Positions 9,030 through 16,572 are shown, counted from the stretch's first letter. The stretch: DNA of 19,989 bases from Phosphoribacter sp964647395 (GCA_964647395.1 CAZYHR010000065.1:1-19989); one strand, 5' to 3'. Notes: generated by a model from the sequence alone, not told the origin. Program-made: numbers and translations.

Positions 9030-9371
9030 ATGCCTCTCGTCCTGTCCAACATCACCATCGACTGCGCGGACCCGATCAAGCTCTCGGCCTTTTGGTCCAA
9101 GGTGCTGGGGCGGGAGCTCGACCCGGGTGGCACCGAGCACTTCTGCAGCATCGGCCGGCGCGGCCCGCGGCCCAACTACTTCTTCGTCAGGGTGCCCGAG
9201 GGCAAGACGGTCAAGAACCGCATCCACCTCGACCTCACGGCCGACGACCGGGAGGCCGAGATCGCCCGGGTGGTCAAGCTGGGCGCCAAACGGGTCGAGG
9301 ACCATCAGGAGTGGGGCGCGCAGTGGACGGTCATGCAGGACATCGAGGGCAACGAGTTCTGCATCAGCTGA
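9030..9371 (+). CDS. VOC superfamily (glyoxalase-like) protein
   Basis: This 113-residue protein is a small vicinal-oxygen-chelate domain of the glyoxalase-like type common in actinobacteria: NITIDCADPIKLSAFWSKVLGREL (7-30), NYFFVRVPEGKTVKNRIHLDLTADD (49-73), and a final WTVMQDIEGNEFCIS (99-113). His66 and Glu109 sit where VOC proteins place metal ligands, but a third and fourth are unclear, so catalysis is uncertain. The ATG is preceded by a strong AAAGGAG six bases upstream. It lies 35 bases after metZ. Substrate unknown. Confidence 0.88.
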   Translation: MPLVLSNITIDCADPIKLSAFWSKVLGRELDPGGTEHFCSIGRRGPRPNYFFVRVPEGKTVKNRIHLDLTADDREAEIARVVKLGAKRVEDHQEWGAQWTVMQDIEGNEFCIS

Positions 9372-9386
9372 TCGGCCGGGCTGGGT

Positions 9387-9392
9387 TAGGGT
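9387..9392 (+). promoter_or_regulatory. -10 of the DUF3039 gene, leaderless
   Basis: TAGGGT at 9387-9392 is followed by five bases and ATG 9398. The start codon lies inside a copy of GTATGCCGC (9396-9404). Confidence 0.5.
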
Positions 9393-9397
9393 CAGGT

Positions 9398-9727
9398 ATG
9401 CCGCACGAGCAGATGACCTCGACCCCGCCGGACCCGTTCGACCCGCAGCCGATGCCGTCCGACCCACGCACGGCCACCAGCGTCCTGGAGCGGGAGCAGA
9501 CCGTCCCCGAGGTCGCCGAGCCCGGTGACCACGAGCGGTTCTCGCACTACGCGCAGAAGGACAAGATCACCGAGGCGATGGTCCTGGGCACCCCCGTGGT
9601 CGCCCTGTGCGGCAAGGTCTGGGTGCCCAGCCGGGACCCGCAGCGCTTCCCGGTCTGCCCGACCTGCAAGGCGATCTACGACGACCCCAACGCCGGGTGG
9701 CTCCCCGAGGACGGCGACGGGGACTAG
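9398..9727 (+). CDS. DUF3039 protein, probable zinc ribbon
   Basis: This 109-residue protein matches actinobacterial DUF3039. The N-terminal 35 residues are Pro/Asp-rich and probably disordered. The conserved part has ERFSHYAQKDKITEAMVLGTPVVALCGKVWVP, then PVCPTCKAIYDD. Cys71, Cys87 and Cys90 with His50 (or His45) could bind one zinc ion, which is inferred from spacing. Function is unknown. ATG 9398 fits the -10 five bases upstream; a second in-frame ATG at 9413 would shorten it by five residues. It converges on the racemase gene and the two share the bases CTAG (9724-9727) for both stop codons. Confidence 0.86.
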   Translation: MPHEQMTSTPPDPFDPQPMPSDPRTATSVLEREQTVPEVAEPGDHERFSHYAQKDKITEAMVLGTPVVALCGKVWVPSRDPQRFPVCPTCKAIYDDPNAGWLPEDGDGD

Positions 9728-10908
9728 CCAGGCGCGTTCGAGGTGGGCCGGCCGGCCGGATCCGCCGCCTGCACGACCGCTCCCGCCGCGAGCAGGCGAT
9801 CGAGTTCGTCCGCGCCGAACCCCCACGCGCCCAGCGCGGCGCGCGTGTCGGCGCCGGCGGACCGGGACCCGGAGGGCTCGCGGGCCGGGGTGTCCGAGAA
9901 GCGGGGGGCGACCCGCGGTTGCACGGTGCCGTCGACCTCGGTGAAGACCCCGCGGGCCAGCAGGTGCGGGTGGGCCGGGGCCTCCGCCAGTCCGAGCACC
10001 GGGGCCAGGCACGCGTCGGTGTCGGCGAACCGGGCGGTCCACTCGTCGCGGGTGCGGCGGCGCAGGACGGCTGCGATCGCCGCGCGGTGCCGCGGCCAGG
10101 CCGAGGTGTCGTACTGCTCCGCGGCGAAGGTCAGCCCCAGCCCGTCGAGCAGCGCGGCGTAGAACGGCGGCTCCAGCGCGCCCACCGCCACGTGCCGCCC
10201 GTCGGCGCACTCGTAGACGGCGTAGAAGGGTGCCCCACCGTCGAGCAGGTTGACGCCGCGCTCGTCGCGCCAGGTGCCGCGCCCGAGCATCGCGTAGAAC
10301 ATCGTCACCAACGACGCCGCGCCGTCGACCATCGCGGCGTCGACGACCTGACCCCGGCCGGTGCGTTCCCGGGCGTGCAGCGCCGCGAGCAGCCCGACGA
10401 GCAGATAGAGCGTGCCGCCGCCGAAGTCGGCCAGGACGTTGACCGGCACCACCGGCTGCTCGCGGGTGCCGACCAGGTGCAGCGCGCCGGTGATCGCGGC
10501 ATACGTGATGTCGTGGCCGGCGCGGGCGGCGAGCGGGCCGTCCTGCCCCCAGCCGGTGATCCGGCCGTAGACCACCCGAGGGTTGCGGGCCAGGCAGTCC
10601 TGCGGTCCGACGCCGAGCCGTTCGGCCACGCCGGGGCGCCAGCACTCGATGACGACATCGGCCGACTCGACCAGCCGCAGCACGACCTCGGCGCCCTCGG
10701 GATGCTTGAGGTCGACCGCGACACTGGGTCGGCTGCGGTGCAGCCCGGTCATCTCGCTGGTGAACGGGGCCGGGGCCGCGACCCGGTCGACCCGCACGAC
10801 GTCGGCGCCCAACTCGGCGAGGATCAGCCCGGCGAAGGGACCCGGCCCGAGCCCGGCCAGCTCGACGACCCGCACCCCCTGCAACGGGCCCGGCGCGCGG
10901 TCCGGCAC
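9724..10908 (-). CDS. mcr: Alpha-methylacyl-CoA racemase (CaiB/BaiF family)
   Basis: This 394-residue protein is a class III CoA-transferase fold enzyme. Opening GVRVVELAGLGPGPFAGLILAELGADVVRVDR binds CoA. His132 in ARAGHDITY, Asp161 in VLADFGGG and Glu246 in GALEPPFYAALL correspond to the catalytic His126, Asp156 and Glu241 of the Mycobacterium tuberculosis racemase MCR. This supports a racemase, which epimerises 2-methylacyl-CoA esters before beta-oxidation, rather than a formyl- or carnitine-CoA transferase. The GTG start is three bases beyond the tryptophanase stop with no clear ribosome binding site, so it is probably translated by coupling. The metabolic reason for pairing with tryptophanase is not obvious. 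Confidence 0.9.
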   Translation of the reverse strand: MPDRAPGPLQGVRVVELAGLGPGPFAGLILAELGADVVRVDRVAAPAPFTSEMTGLHRSRPSVAVDLKHPEGAEVVLRLVESADVVIECWRPGVAERLGVGPQDCLARNPRVVYGRITGWGQDGPLAARAGHDITYAAITGALHLVGTREQPVVPVNVLADFGGGTLYLLVGLLAALHARERTGRGQVVDAAMVDGAASLVTMFYAMLGRGTWRDERGVNLLDGGAPFYAVYECADGRHVAVGALEPPFYAALLDGLGLTFAAEQYDTSAWPRHRAAIAAVLRRRTRDEWTARFADTDACLAPVLGLAEAPAHPHLLARGVFTEVDGTVQPRVAPRFSDTPAREPSGSRSAGADTRAALGAWGFGADELDRLLAAGAVVQAADPAGRPTSNAPG

Positions 10909-10911
10909 GGC

Positions 10912-12297
10912 TCAGGCCAGCGGCTCGAAGCGGGCGGTGAAGTGCCGCAGCACCGGCGGCTCCTCGACGATCCGGTACCCCGGCAGGTCGTCCTTGACGT
11001 CCAGCACCCGCTCGGCCACCTCGATGACGTAGTCCATGTGGCTCTGGGTGTAGGTCCGCCGCGGGATCGCCAGGCGCACCAGGTCCATGGCGGCCGGGTG
11101 CTCGGACCCGTCCGGGTGGCGCCCGAACATCGCCGTGCCGATCTCGCAGGAGCGGATGCCGCCGAGCTCGTAGAGCGCCACCGCCAGCGCCTGGCCGGGG
11201 AAGCGCAACGGCTCGATGTGCGGCAGCATCGCGCGGGCATCGAGGTAGACGGCATGTCCGCCGGCCGGCTTGAGGCACGGGATGCCGAGCCGGTCCAGCG
11301 CATCGGCGACGTAGGCGGTCGACCGGATCCGGTAGCGCAGGAAGTCGTGCGAGACGACCTCCTTGAGCCCCTGGGCCAGCGCCTCGAGATCGCGTCCGGC
11401 CAGGCCGCCGTAGGTCGGGAACCCCTCGGTGAGGATGAGCAGGTTGCGGCACTGCTGGGCCAGGTCGTCGTCGGCCAGCGCGAGCCAGCCGCCGATGTTG
11501 CCCATCGGGTCCTTCTTGGCCGACATCGTCATACCGTCGGCGAGCGCCGCCATGTCCCGCACGATGTCGGGCACCGCACGCCCGGCCTGCCCCGGCTCGC
11601 GCTCGCGGATGAACCACGCGTTCTCCGCGAACCGGCACGCGTCGAGGAACAGCGGCTTGCCGTGCCGGTGCGCGATCTCGGCGACGGCGCGCAGGTTCTC
11701 CAGCGAGACCGGCTGCCCGCCACCGGAGTTGTTGGTGATCGTCATCATCACGCAGGGCACGTCATCTGCCCGGTCGACCAGCAACTGCTCCAGCCGGGCC
11801 AGGTCCATGTTGCCCTTGAACGGGTGCAGCGCCGCCGGGTCCTGACCCTCGGCGATGACCAGGTCCAGCGCCTCGGCGCCGGTGTGCTCGACGTTGGCCC
11901 GGGTCGTGTCGAAGTGGGTGTTGCTGGGGATCACCGCGCCGGGTCGGGAGATCGCCTGGAACAGAATGCGTTCCGCCGCGCGACCCTGATGGGTCGGGAT
12001 GACGTGCTCGAACGGGAACAGTTCACGGACCGCGTCGCGGAAGATGAAGTAGGAGGGGGAGCCGGCATACGACTCGTCGCCGTGCTGGATCGCGGCCCAC
12101 TGGTCGCGGCTCATCGCGCCGGTGCCCGAGTCGGTCAGCAGATCGATGAGCACGTCATCGGCATGCAACTGGAAGAGGTTGTAGCCCGCCTCGCGAACCC
12201 GGTCGCGGCGCTCGGCCGCGGTGGTCATCCGCAGAGGTTCGACCGAGTGGATCCGGAAGGGCTCGATGACGGTGCGGAAGGGGGTCTGGTCACTCAC
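10912..12297 (-). CDS. tnaA: Tryptophanase (tryptophan indole-lyase)
   Basis: From GTG 12297 the protein has 461 residues, close to E. coli TnaA. It keeps the beta-eliminating lyase motifs: LLTDSGTGAMS (53-63), GDESYAGSPSY, PTHQGRAAE (101-109), TITNNSGGGQPVSL, DACRFAENAWFI (219-230), MSAKKDPMGNIGG with PLP Lys262, TEGFPTYGGLAGRDLEAL and RLAIPRRTYTQSHMD. Two positions separate it from tyrosine phenol-lyase: Asp130 in FDTT (Thr in the phenol-lyase) and Ile386 in SCEIG (Arg381 in the phenol-lyase); both are the tryptophanase residues. It should cleave Trp to indole, pyruvate and ammonia. A longer ATG start at 12345 is rejected because a -10 TACGCT lies six bases before 12297. Confidence 0.9.
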   Translation of the reverse strand: MSDQTPFRTVIEPFRIHSVEPLRMTTAAERRDRVREAGYNLFQLHADDVLIDLLTDSGTGAMSRDQWAAIQHGDESYAGSPSYFIFRDAVRELFPFEHVIPTHQGRAAERILFQAISRPGAVIPSNTHFDTTRANVEHTGAEALDLVIAEGQDPAALHPFKGNMDLARLEQLLVDRADDVPCVMMTITNNSGGGQPVSLENLRAVAEIAHRHGKPLFLDACRFAENAWFIREREPGQAGRAVPDIVRDMAALADGMTMSAKKDPMGNIGGWLALADDDLAQQCRNLLILTEGFPTYGGLAGRDLEALAQGLKEVVSHDFLRYRIRSTAYVADALDRLGIPCLKPAGGHAVYLDARAMLPHIEPLRFPGQALAVALYELGGIRSCEIGTAMFGRHPDGSEHPAAMDLVRLAIPRRTYTQSHMDYVIEVAERVLDVKDDLPGYRIVEEPPVLRHFTARFEPLA

Positions 12298-12303
12298 CCG
12301 TCG

Positions 12304-12309
12304 AGCGTA
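12304..12309 (-). promoter_or_regulatory. -10 of tnaA, leaderless
   Basis: Minus-strand TACGCT (12309-12304) is followed by six bases and GTG 12297. A message starting there has no room for a TnaC-type leader peptide. Confidence 0.6.
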
Positions 12310-12344
12310 GGCCGTCGGCGCGCTCCGTGGTCGGCTGCGCCCCA

Positions 12345-12379
12345 CCCAGGTGCCGGCGGCCGGCGCGGCGCCGGCTGGG
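12345..12379. promoter_or_regulatory. Imperfect inverted repeat between divergent tnaA and RDD genes
   Basis: CCCA-GGT-GCCGGC (12345-12357) faces GCCGGC-TGGG (12370-12379): a ten-pair stem with a three-base bulge and a 12-base loop. It lies upstream of both promoters. It could be an operator or hairpin, or merely GC-rich symmetry. Confidence 0.25.
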
Positions 12380-12404
12380 CGGGTCCGTCACCCCCCGGGC
12401 GTCG

Positions 12405-12413
12405 TGCGAGAGT
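12405..12413 (+). promoter_or_regulatory. Putative extended -10 of the RDD gene (TGC-GAGAGT)
   Basis: TGCGAGAGT at 12405-12413 is followed by six bases and ATG 12420. A CCGTCA hexamer at 12385-12390 lies 17 bases before GAGAGT as a weak -35. Confidence 0.45.
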
Positions 12414-12419
12414 AGGGGC

Positions 12420-13175
12420 ATGACGCAAGCTCCGGGCTGGTACGACGACCCGCAGGACGCCACCCGCCTGCGCTACTGGGACGGCGTGCTGTGGAGCGAG
12501 CACACGACACCCAAGCAGTCCCCGACCGCATCCGCCTCGACGATCGGCCACCCGACCAACCCGTATGCCGCGGCCCCGGGACCCGGCTACGCCCCGGCCC
12601 CGCAGGTGCAGTGGCGGCCGTCCGGGCCGACGACCGTCGACGGGCGACCGCTGGGCGAGTGGTGGCAGCGGCTGCTGGCCGCGATCCTGGACAACATCCT
12701 GGTCGGGATGGTGGGCTTCATCCTCGCGCTGCCCTGGACGCTCGACTTCTTCCGGTGGTACATCGAGCTGATCGGCCAGTTGGCCTCGCAGGGCGACCGC
12801 GTCGACATGGCCGATCTGCTGGCGCAGGTCGAGCAGCGGATGACCGGGTTCGCCCTGCCCGTCGCCGTCATCGGGCTGCTGGTCAAACTCGCCTACGAGA
12901 CCTACTTCCTCACCCGTAGCGGCGCCACGCTGGGCAAGATGGCGCTCGGTATCCGGGTGCGCCGGACCGGCCGCCCCGGCCCGCTCACCCTGGTCGAGGC
13001 GCTGCGCCGGCAGGCCCTGCAACTCGGGCTGAGTCTGGTCGGCCTGGTCCCCGGCATCGGTCTGCTCACCACGCTGGCCGGTTGGCTGGACAACGCCTGG
13101 TTGATCTGGGACCCGCGGCGCCAGACCTGGCACGACAAGATCGCCGACACCGTCGTGGAGAAGCGCGGGCCGTAG
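12420..13175 (+). CDS. DUF2510 and RDD domain membrane protein
   Basis: This 251-residue protein starts with a DUF2510 motif (APGWYDDPQDATRLRYWDG, 4-22, ending WSEHT), followed by a Pro/Ala-rich linker (about 30-75) and an RDD domain (about 77-247). The RDD domain has Arg84 and Asp91 in the first helix, membrane segments near 87-106, 144-165 and 200-222, SGATLGKMALGIRV (167-180), and the closing DPRRQTWHDKIADTVV (231-246). RDD proteins are of uncertain function; transport is suspected for some. ATG 12420 has no ribosome binding site but a -10-like hexamer six bases upstream. It is monocistronic and converges on the fahA gene with only 22 bases between. Confidence 0.9.
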   Translation: MTQAPGWYDDPQDATRLRYWDGVLWSEHTTPKQSPTASASTIGHPTNPYAAAPGPGYAPAPQVQWRPSGPTTVDGRPLGEWWQRLLAAILDNILVGMVGFILALPWTLDFFRWYIELIGQLASQGDRVDMADLLAQVEQRMTGFALPVAVIGLLVKLAYETYFLTRSGATLGKMALGIRVRRTGRPGPLTLVEALRRQALQLGLSLVGLVPGIGLLTTLAGWLDNAWLIWDPRRQTWHDKIADTVVEKRGP

Positions 13176-13197
13176 CGCTGGACCGGCCCCCGGCGGC

Positions 13198-14418
13198 TCA
13201 GCCGGCCGGCCGGATCGTGGCGACGACCTCGCCCAGGCCGATCCGGCCGCCGCCGGGACCGGCGGCAGTCGCGGTCATGGTCACGGTGTCGCCGTCCTCG
13301 AGGAAGGACCGGGTCGAGCCGTCGCCGAGCGAGAACGGCTCCTGGCCACCCCAGGACAGTTCGAGGAAGGAGCCGCGCTGGTCCTGGGCGGCACCCGAGA
13401 TGGTGCCCGAGCCGTAGAGGTCGCCCGGGCGCAGGCTGGCGCCGTTGATCGTCATGTGCGCGAGCATCTGCGCCGGCGACCAGTACATGTCGCGGTACTC
13501 CGGCCGGGTGACCACGGTGCCGTTGACCGCGACCTCGAGGTGGATGTCCAGCCCGAACGCGCCGTCCCCGCGCTCGGAGCGCAGATAGGGCAGCGGGGTG
13601 GGGTCGTCCTGCCCGGGCAGCGGGCACCTGGCCGACTCGAGCGCCGACAGCGGGGTCACCCAGGCCGAGATCGACGTCGCGAAGGACTTGCCGAGGAAGG
13701 GGCCGAGCGGCACGTACTCCCAGGCCTGGATGTCCCGCGCCGACCAGTCGTTGAGCAGGACGACCCCGAAGATCCGGTCGCCGGCCTGGTCGACCGACAC
13801 CGGGTCGGCCATGACCGGGTCGCCGCCGACGACGAAGCCGAGCTCGGCCTCGATGTCCAGCCGGATGGACGGCCCGAAGACCGGCTCGGGGTCCTGCGGG
13901 CCCTTGCGCTGACCGCAGGGCCGGACCACGTCGACGCCGGTGGGGATCACCGTGCCGGAGCGGCCGTGGTAGCCGATCGGCAGGTGCTTCCAGTTGACCG
14001 GCAGGGAGGGGGAGTCGGGCCGGAAGATCTTGCCGACGTTGGTCGCGTGGTGCTCGCTGGCGTAGAAGTCGACGTAGTCCAGCACCTCGATCGGCAGGTG
14101 CAGCGTCACCGCGGACAGGTCGTGCAGGTGCGGCTCGACCGCCTCGCGGTAGGACGGCTCGGACAGCACCCGCACCACCCATTCGCGGGCCGCGGCCCAG
14201 CCGTCGCGTCCCATGGCCAGGAAGGGGTTGAGGGTCGGCGCGTCCCAGATCTGCCCGGACTCGCACCCCGTCGCCGCCGCCGCAGCGGCTCCGTCGAGCA
14301 CCTGGTCACCGATCCGGATGCCCACCCGCCGCGGGCCGTCGGCGGACGTCGAGAACACCCCGTAGGGGAGGTTGTCGATGCCGTAAAGGTGGTCCGCGGG
14401 GACCTCCAGCCAGGTCAT
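13198..14418 (-). CDS. fahA: Fumarylacetoacetase
   Basis: This 406-residue protein has the two-domain FAH layout: a small N-terminal domain (to about 110) and the FAH hydrolase domain. Catalytic and metal residues line up with mouse FAH at a constant offset of nine: Asp117 (DFY), His124 (HHATN), Glu190 and Glu192 (LDIEAELGF) and Asp224 (LLNDWSARDIQ) for Asp126, His133, Glu199, Glu201 and Asp233. It splits fumarylacetoacetate to fumarate and acetoacetate, the last step of tyrosine catabolism. ATG 14418 follows a strong AAGGAG ribosome binding site and overlaps the stop of the upstream gene as ATGA. It is the second gene of an operon divergent from hmgA. Confidence 0.95.
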   Translation of the reverse strand: MTWLEVPADHLYGIDNLPYGVFSTSADGPRRVGIRIGDQVLDGAAAAAATGCESGQIWDAPTLNPFLAMGRDGWAAAREWVVRVLSEPSYREAVEPHLHDLSAVTLHLPIEVLDYVDFYASEHHATNVGKIFRPDSPSLPVNWKHLPIGYHGRSGTVIPTGVDVVRPCGQRKGPQDPEPVFGPSIRLDIEAELGFVVGGDPVMADPVSVDQAGDRIFGVVLLNDWSARDIQAWEYVPLGPFLGKSFATSISAWVTPLSALESARCPLPGQDDPTPLPYLRSERGDGAFGLDIHLEVAVNGTVVTRPEYRDMYWSPAQMLAHMTINGASLRPGDLYGSGTISGAAQDQRGSFLELSWGGQEPFSLGDGSTRSFLEDGDTVTMTATAAGPGGGRIGLGEVVATIRPAG

Positions 14419-15248
14419 TGCGTCTCCTTGTCGATGAGTCCCAGGTCGGCCAACTCGGTCACGGGGTCGAGCACGTTGCAGCAGCCGTAGGCGCGGAAGG
14501 CCGCCCGCACCCGCTCGACCTCGGCCGGCTCCAGCCCGAGCAGCACGGTGGCGGTCGGCTCGTGCGACCGCTCGGCGAGGATCTCGGCCAGTTCCGCCTC
14601 GCCGACCCCCTCGACCGCTGCGGAGACCGCCGCGAGCACGTTGAGCAGCCCGTGCTGCGGGCCGTCCGGGTGGTCGGCGCGCACCGCGTGGTGCAGCCCG
14701 CCGGTGAGCTTGAAGGGCAGTTCGCGGTCCACGCAGGCCCGGATGAAGCGGGCCAGTTCGGCCTCGTCGGGCCAGGCCCACACGTCGGTCTGCCCGGTGC
14801 GCAGCTTGGCCTGCACGACCGGCTCGCCGGCGTGGCGACGGTATGCCGCGGCCACGGCGTCGAGCGCCTGCTCGAACCCCTCGCGCGGGATCTCGACGGT
14901 CAGCGGCACCCCGAGGCCGGCCAGCGGCGCCCAGTCGGCGGCGGCCCCCACCTCGACCCCGGCCAGGGTGACCGAGGTGCCGACCAGGGCCTGCGCGCCC
15001 TCGCGGACCGGCTCCAGCGGCATACCGGGGCGGGCGATGAGCCCGAGCCGCAACGGCCGCGACCCGGCCAGCTCGACGACCTCGCCGGCCAGCGCCGCGG
15101 TGACCAGCAGCGGGCCGATGAAGGGCCGGTAGGCCAGCCGCGCGAGGTGGTCGGCCACCGCCTTGGGCAGCGGCGCGAGGCCGGGCGGGAAGATGGCCGC
15201 GTCGTCGATCAGACCGAGCAGCAGGGCGGAGTGCAGTCGGGTTGACAC
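14415..15248 (-). CDS. Conserved protein of unknown function in the homogentisate operon
   Basis: I do not recognise a named family for this 277-residue protein. Its strands and helices alternate in a way that suggests an alpha/beta barrel. Striking blocks are DDAAIFPPG (15-23), VVQAKLRTG (144-152), LPFKLTGGLHHAVR (177-190), HGLLNVL (199-205) and AYGCCN (253-258). The two lysines (148, 180) and His186-His187 look like active-site residues at strand ends. There is no signal peptide or membrane segment. GTG 15248 is preferred over the ATG at 15269 because a -10 TAGCCT ends seven bases upstream of it. It overlaps fahA by four bases and is divergent from hmgA, so a role in homogentisate breakdown, possibly the missing maleylacetoacetate isomerase, is worth testing. 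That role is inference only. Confidence 0.85.
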   Translation of the reverse strand: MSTRLHSALLLGLIDDAAIFPPGLAPLPKAVADHLARLAYRPFIGPLLVTAALAGEVVELAGSRPLRLGLIARPGMPLEPVREGAQALVGTSVTLAGVEVGAAADWAPLAGLGVPLTVEIPREGFEQALDAVAAAYRRHAGEPVVQAKLRTGQTDVWAWPDEAELARFIRACVDRELPFKLTGGLHHAVRADHPDGPQHGLLNVLAAVSAAVEGVGEAELAEILAERSHEPTATVLLGLEPAEVERVRAAFRAYGCCNVLDPVTELADLGLIDKETQ

Positions 15249-15255
15249 ACATGGC

Positions 15256-15261
15256 AGGCTA
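15256..15261 (-). promoter_or_regulatory. -10 of the unknown gene-fahA operon, leaderless
   Basis: Minus-strand TAGCCT (15261-15256) is followed by seven bases and GTG 15248, with no ribosome binding site. Confidence 0.5.
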
Positions 15262-15282
15262 GTCGACACAGAGCTCAGGGCG

Positions 15283-15319
15283 ACCGTCGGGTTGGTGCGA
15301 CGGTTCCACGGAATATCTG
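15283..15319 (+). promoter_or_regulatory. hmgA promoter with inverted-repeat candidate operator
   Basis: A weak TTGGTG (15292-15297) and TATCTG (15314-15319), 16 bases apart, could form the hmgA promoter. The perfect 7-bp inverted repeat ACCGTCG (15283-15289) / CGACGGT (15298-15304), with an 8-base loop, covers the -35 and would suit a dimeric regulator. It lies midway between the divergent hmgA and fahA-operon starts, so it could control both. Confidence 0.4.
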
Positions 15320-15339
15320 CGCAGACGAGGGAGTCAGCG

Positions 15340-16557
15340 ATGGCGCATTACCAGGTCCGAGGCGAGATCCCACCCAAGCGGCACACCCAGTTCCGCCGGG
15401 ACGGCGGCGAGCTGTACTACGAGGAACTCATGGGGGAGGAGGGCTTCTCCAGCGACTCGTCGCTGCTCTACCACCGCTACCTGCCGTCGATCGTCGACGA
15501 GGTGCGCACCTGGGAGTTGGGCGACTACACGCTGACCCCCAACCAGCCGCTGCTGGCCCGACACCTGCAGCCGCACAAGTTGTTCGACCCGCACGCCGTC
15601 GGCGACGTCGACGCGGTGACCGGGCGGCGCATGCTCATGGGCAACGGCGACGTCCGGCTCATGTACGTCGTCGCCGGCAAGGCCAGCCCGTGGTACCGCA
15701 ACGCCATCGGCGACGAGTTGCACTACGTCGAGCGGGGCCAGGCCCGGCTGGAGACGGTCTTCGGTGCGCTGCAGGTCGGCCGCGGCGACTACGTCGTCAT
15801 CCCGCGGGCCACCACCCACCGGTGGATCCCGCAGCAGTCCGAAGAGCCGTTCCGGCTCATCGTCGTCGAGGCCAACTCGCACGTCGAGGCGCCCAAGCGC
15901 TACCTGTCGAAGTACGGCCAGTATCTCGAGCACTCGCCGTTCTGCGAGCGAGACCTGCGCCTGCCCGGCGGCCCGCTGCTGGCCGAGGACGTCGGCGAGT
16001 CGGCCGAGCAGACCACCGAGATCTACATCAAGCACCGCGGCGACGGCCCGTGCGGGCTGGCCGGCACGATCCACGTGCAGCCGCACCACCCGCTGGACGT
16101 CGTCGGCTGGGACGGTTGCCTCTACCCCTTCGCCATGAACATCTCCGACTACGAGCCGCTCACCGGCCGCGTCCACCAGCCGCCGCCGACCCACCAGGTC
16201 TGGGAGGGCAACAACTTCGTCGTCTGCAACTTCGTCCCCCGCAAGGTCGACTACCACCCGCTGGCGATCCCGGTGCCCTACTACCACTCCAACGTCGACT
16301 CCGACGAGGTCATGTTCTACGTCGACGGCGACTACGAGGCCCGCAAGGGCTCGGGCATCGTCAAGGGCTCGATCTCGCTGCACCCGGGCGGGCACGCGCA
16401 CGGCCCGCAGCCCGGCGCCTACGAGCGCTCCATCGGCATCGAGGCCTTCGACGAGACCGCGGTCATGGTCGACACCTTCCGCCCGCTCGACCTCGGTGAG
16501 GCCGGGGTGGCCTGCGACGACGGGATCTGCTACAAGAGTTGGAGCCGCAAGGTCTGA
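15340..16557 (+). CDS. hmgA: Homogentisate 1,2-dioxygenase
   Basis: This 405-residue cupin-type dioxygenase opens the homogentisate ring to maleylacetoacetate using Fe(II) and oxygen. Recognisable blocks are HYVERGQARLETVFGALQVGRGDYVVIPRATTHRW (cupin core, about 128-162), NFVPRKVDYHP, PYYHSNVDSDEVMFYV and HPGGHAHGP. The probable iron ligands are His316, Glu323 and His354, judged by comparison with human HGD His335, Glu341 and His371; the spacing between the first two is one longer, so an aligned model should confirm this. Residues 231-260 carry several His and Cys. ATG 15340 has a GAGGGAG ribosome binding site about six bases upstream. Its divergent fahA neighbour confirms the pathway. Confidence 0.92.
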   Translation: MAHYQVRGEIPPKRHTQFRRDGGELYYEELMGEEGFSSDSSLLYHRYLPSIVDEVRTWELGDYTLTPNQPLLARHLQPHKLFDPHAVGDVDAVTGRRMLMGNGDVRLMYVVAGKASPWYRNAIGDELHYVERGQARLETVFGALQVGRGDYVVIPRATTHRWIPQQSEEPFRLIVVEANSHVEAPKRYLSKYGQYLEHSPFCERDLRLPGGPLLAEDVGESAEQTTEIYIKHRGDGPCGLAGTIHVQPHHPLDVVGWDGCLYPFAMNISDYEPLTGRVHQPPPTHQVWEGNNFVVCNFVPRKVDYHPLAIPVPYYHSNVDSDEVMFYVDGDYEARKGSGIVKGSISLHPGGHAHGPQPGAYERSIGIEAFDETAVMVDTFRPLDLGEAGVACDDGICYKSWSRKV

Positions 16558-16572
16558 CCGGCCCTGCTCGGA

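Noticed and set aside
9607..12423. A 938-codon plus-strand open frame across tnaA and the racemase
   Set aside because: The opposite strand encodes two recognisable enzymes with intact catalytic residues; this frame is Arg/Gly/Gln-rich GC shadow.
13190..13205. CCGGC-N6-GCCGG hairpin between the convergent RDD and fahA genes
   Set aside because: Only five pairs and overlapping the fahA stop in very GC-rich sequence; too weak to call a terminator.
15242..15247. A perfect TTGACA on the plus strand upstream of hmgA
   Set aside because: No acceptable -10 lies 16-18 bases downstream (GACACA at 15265-15270), so I do not call it a promoter.
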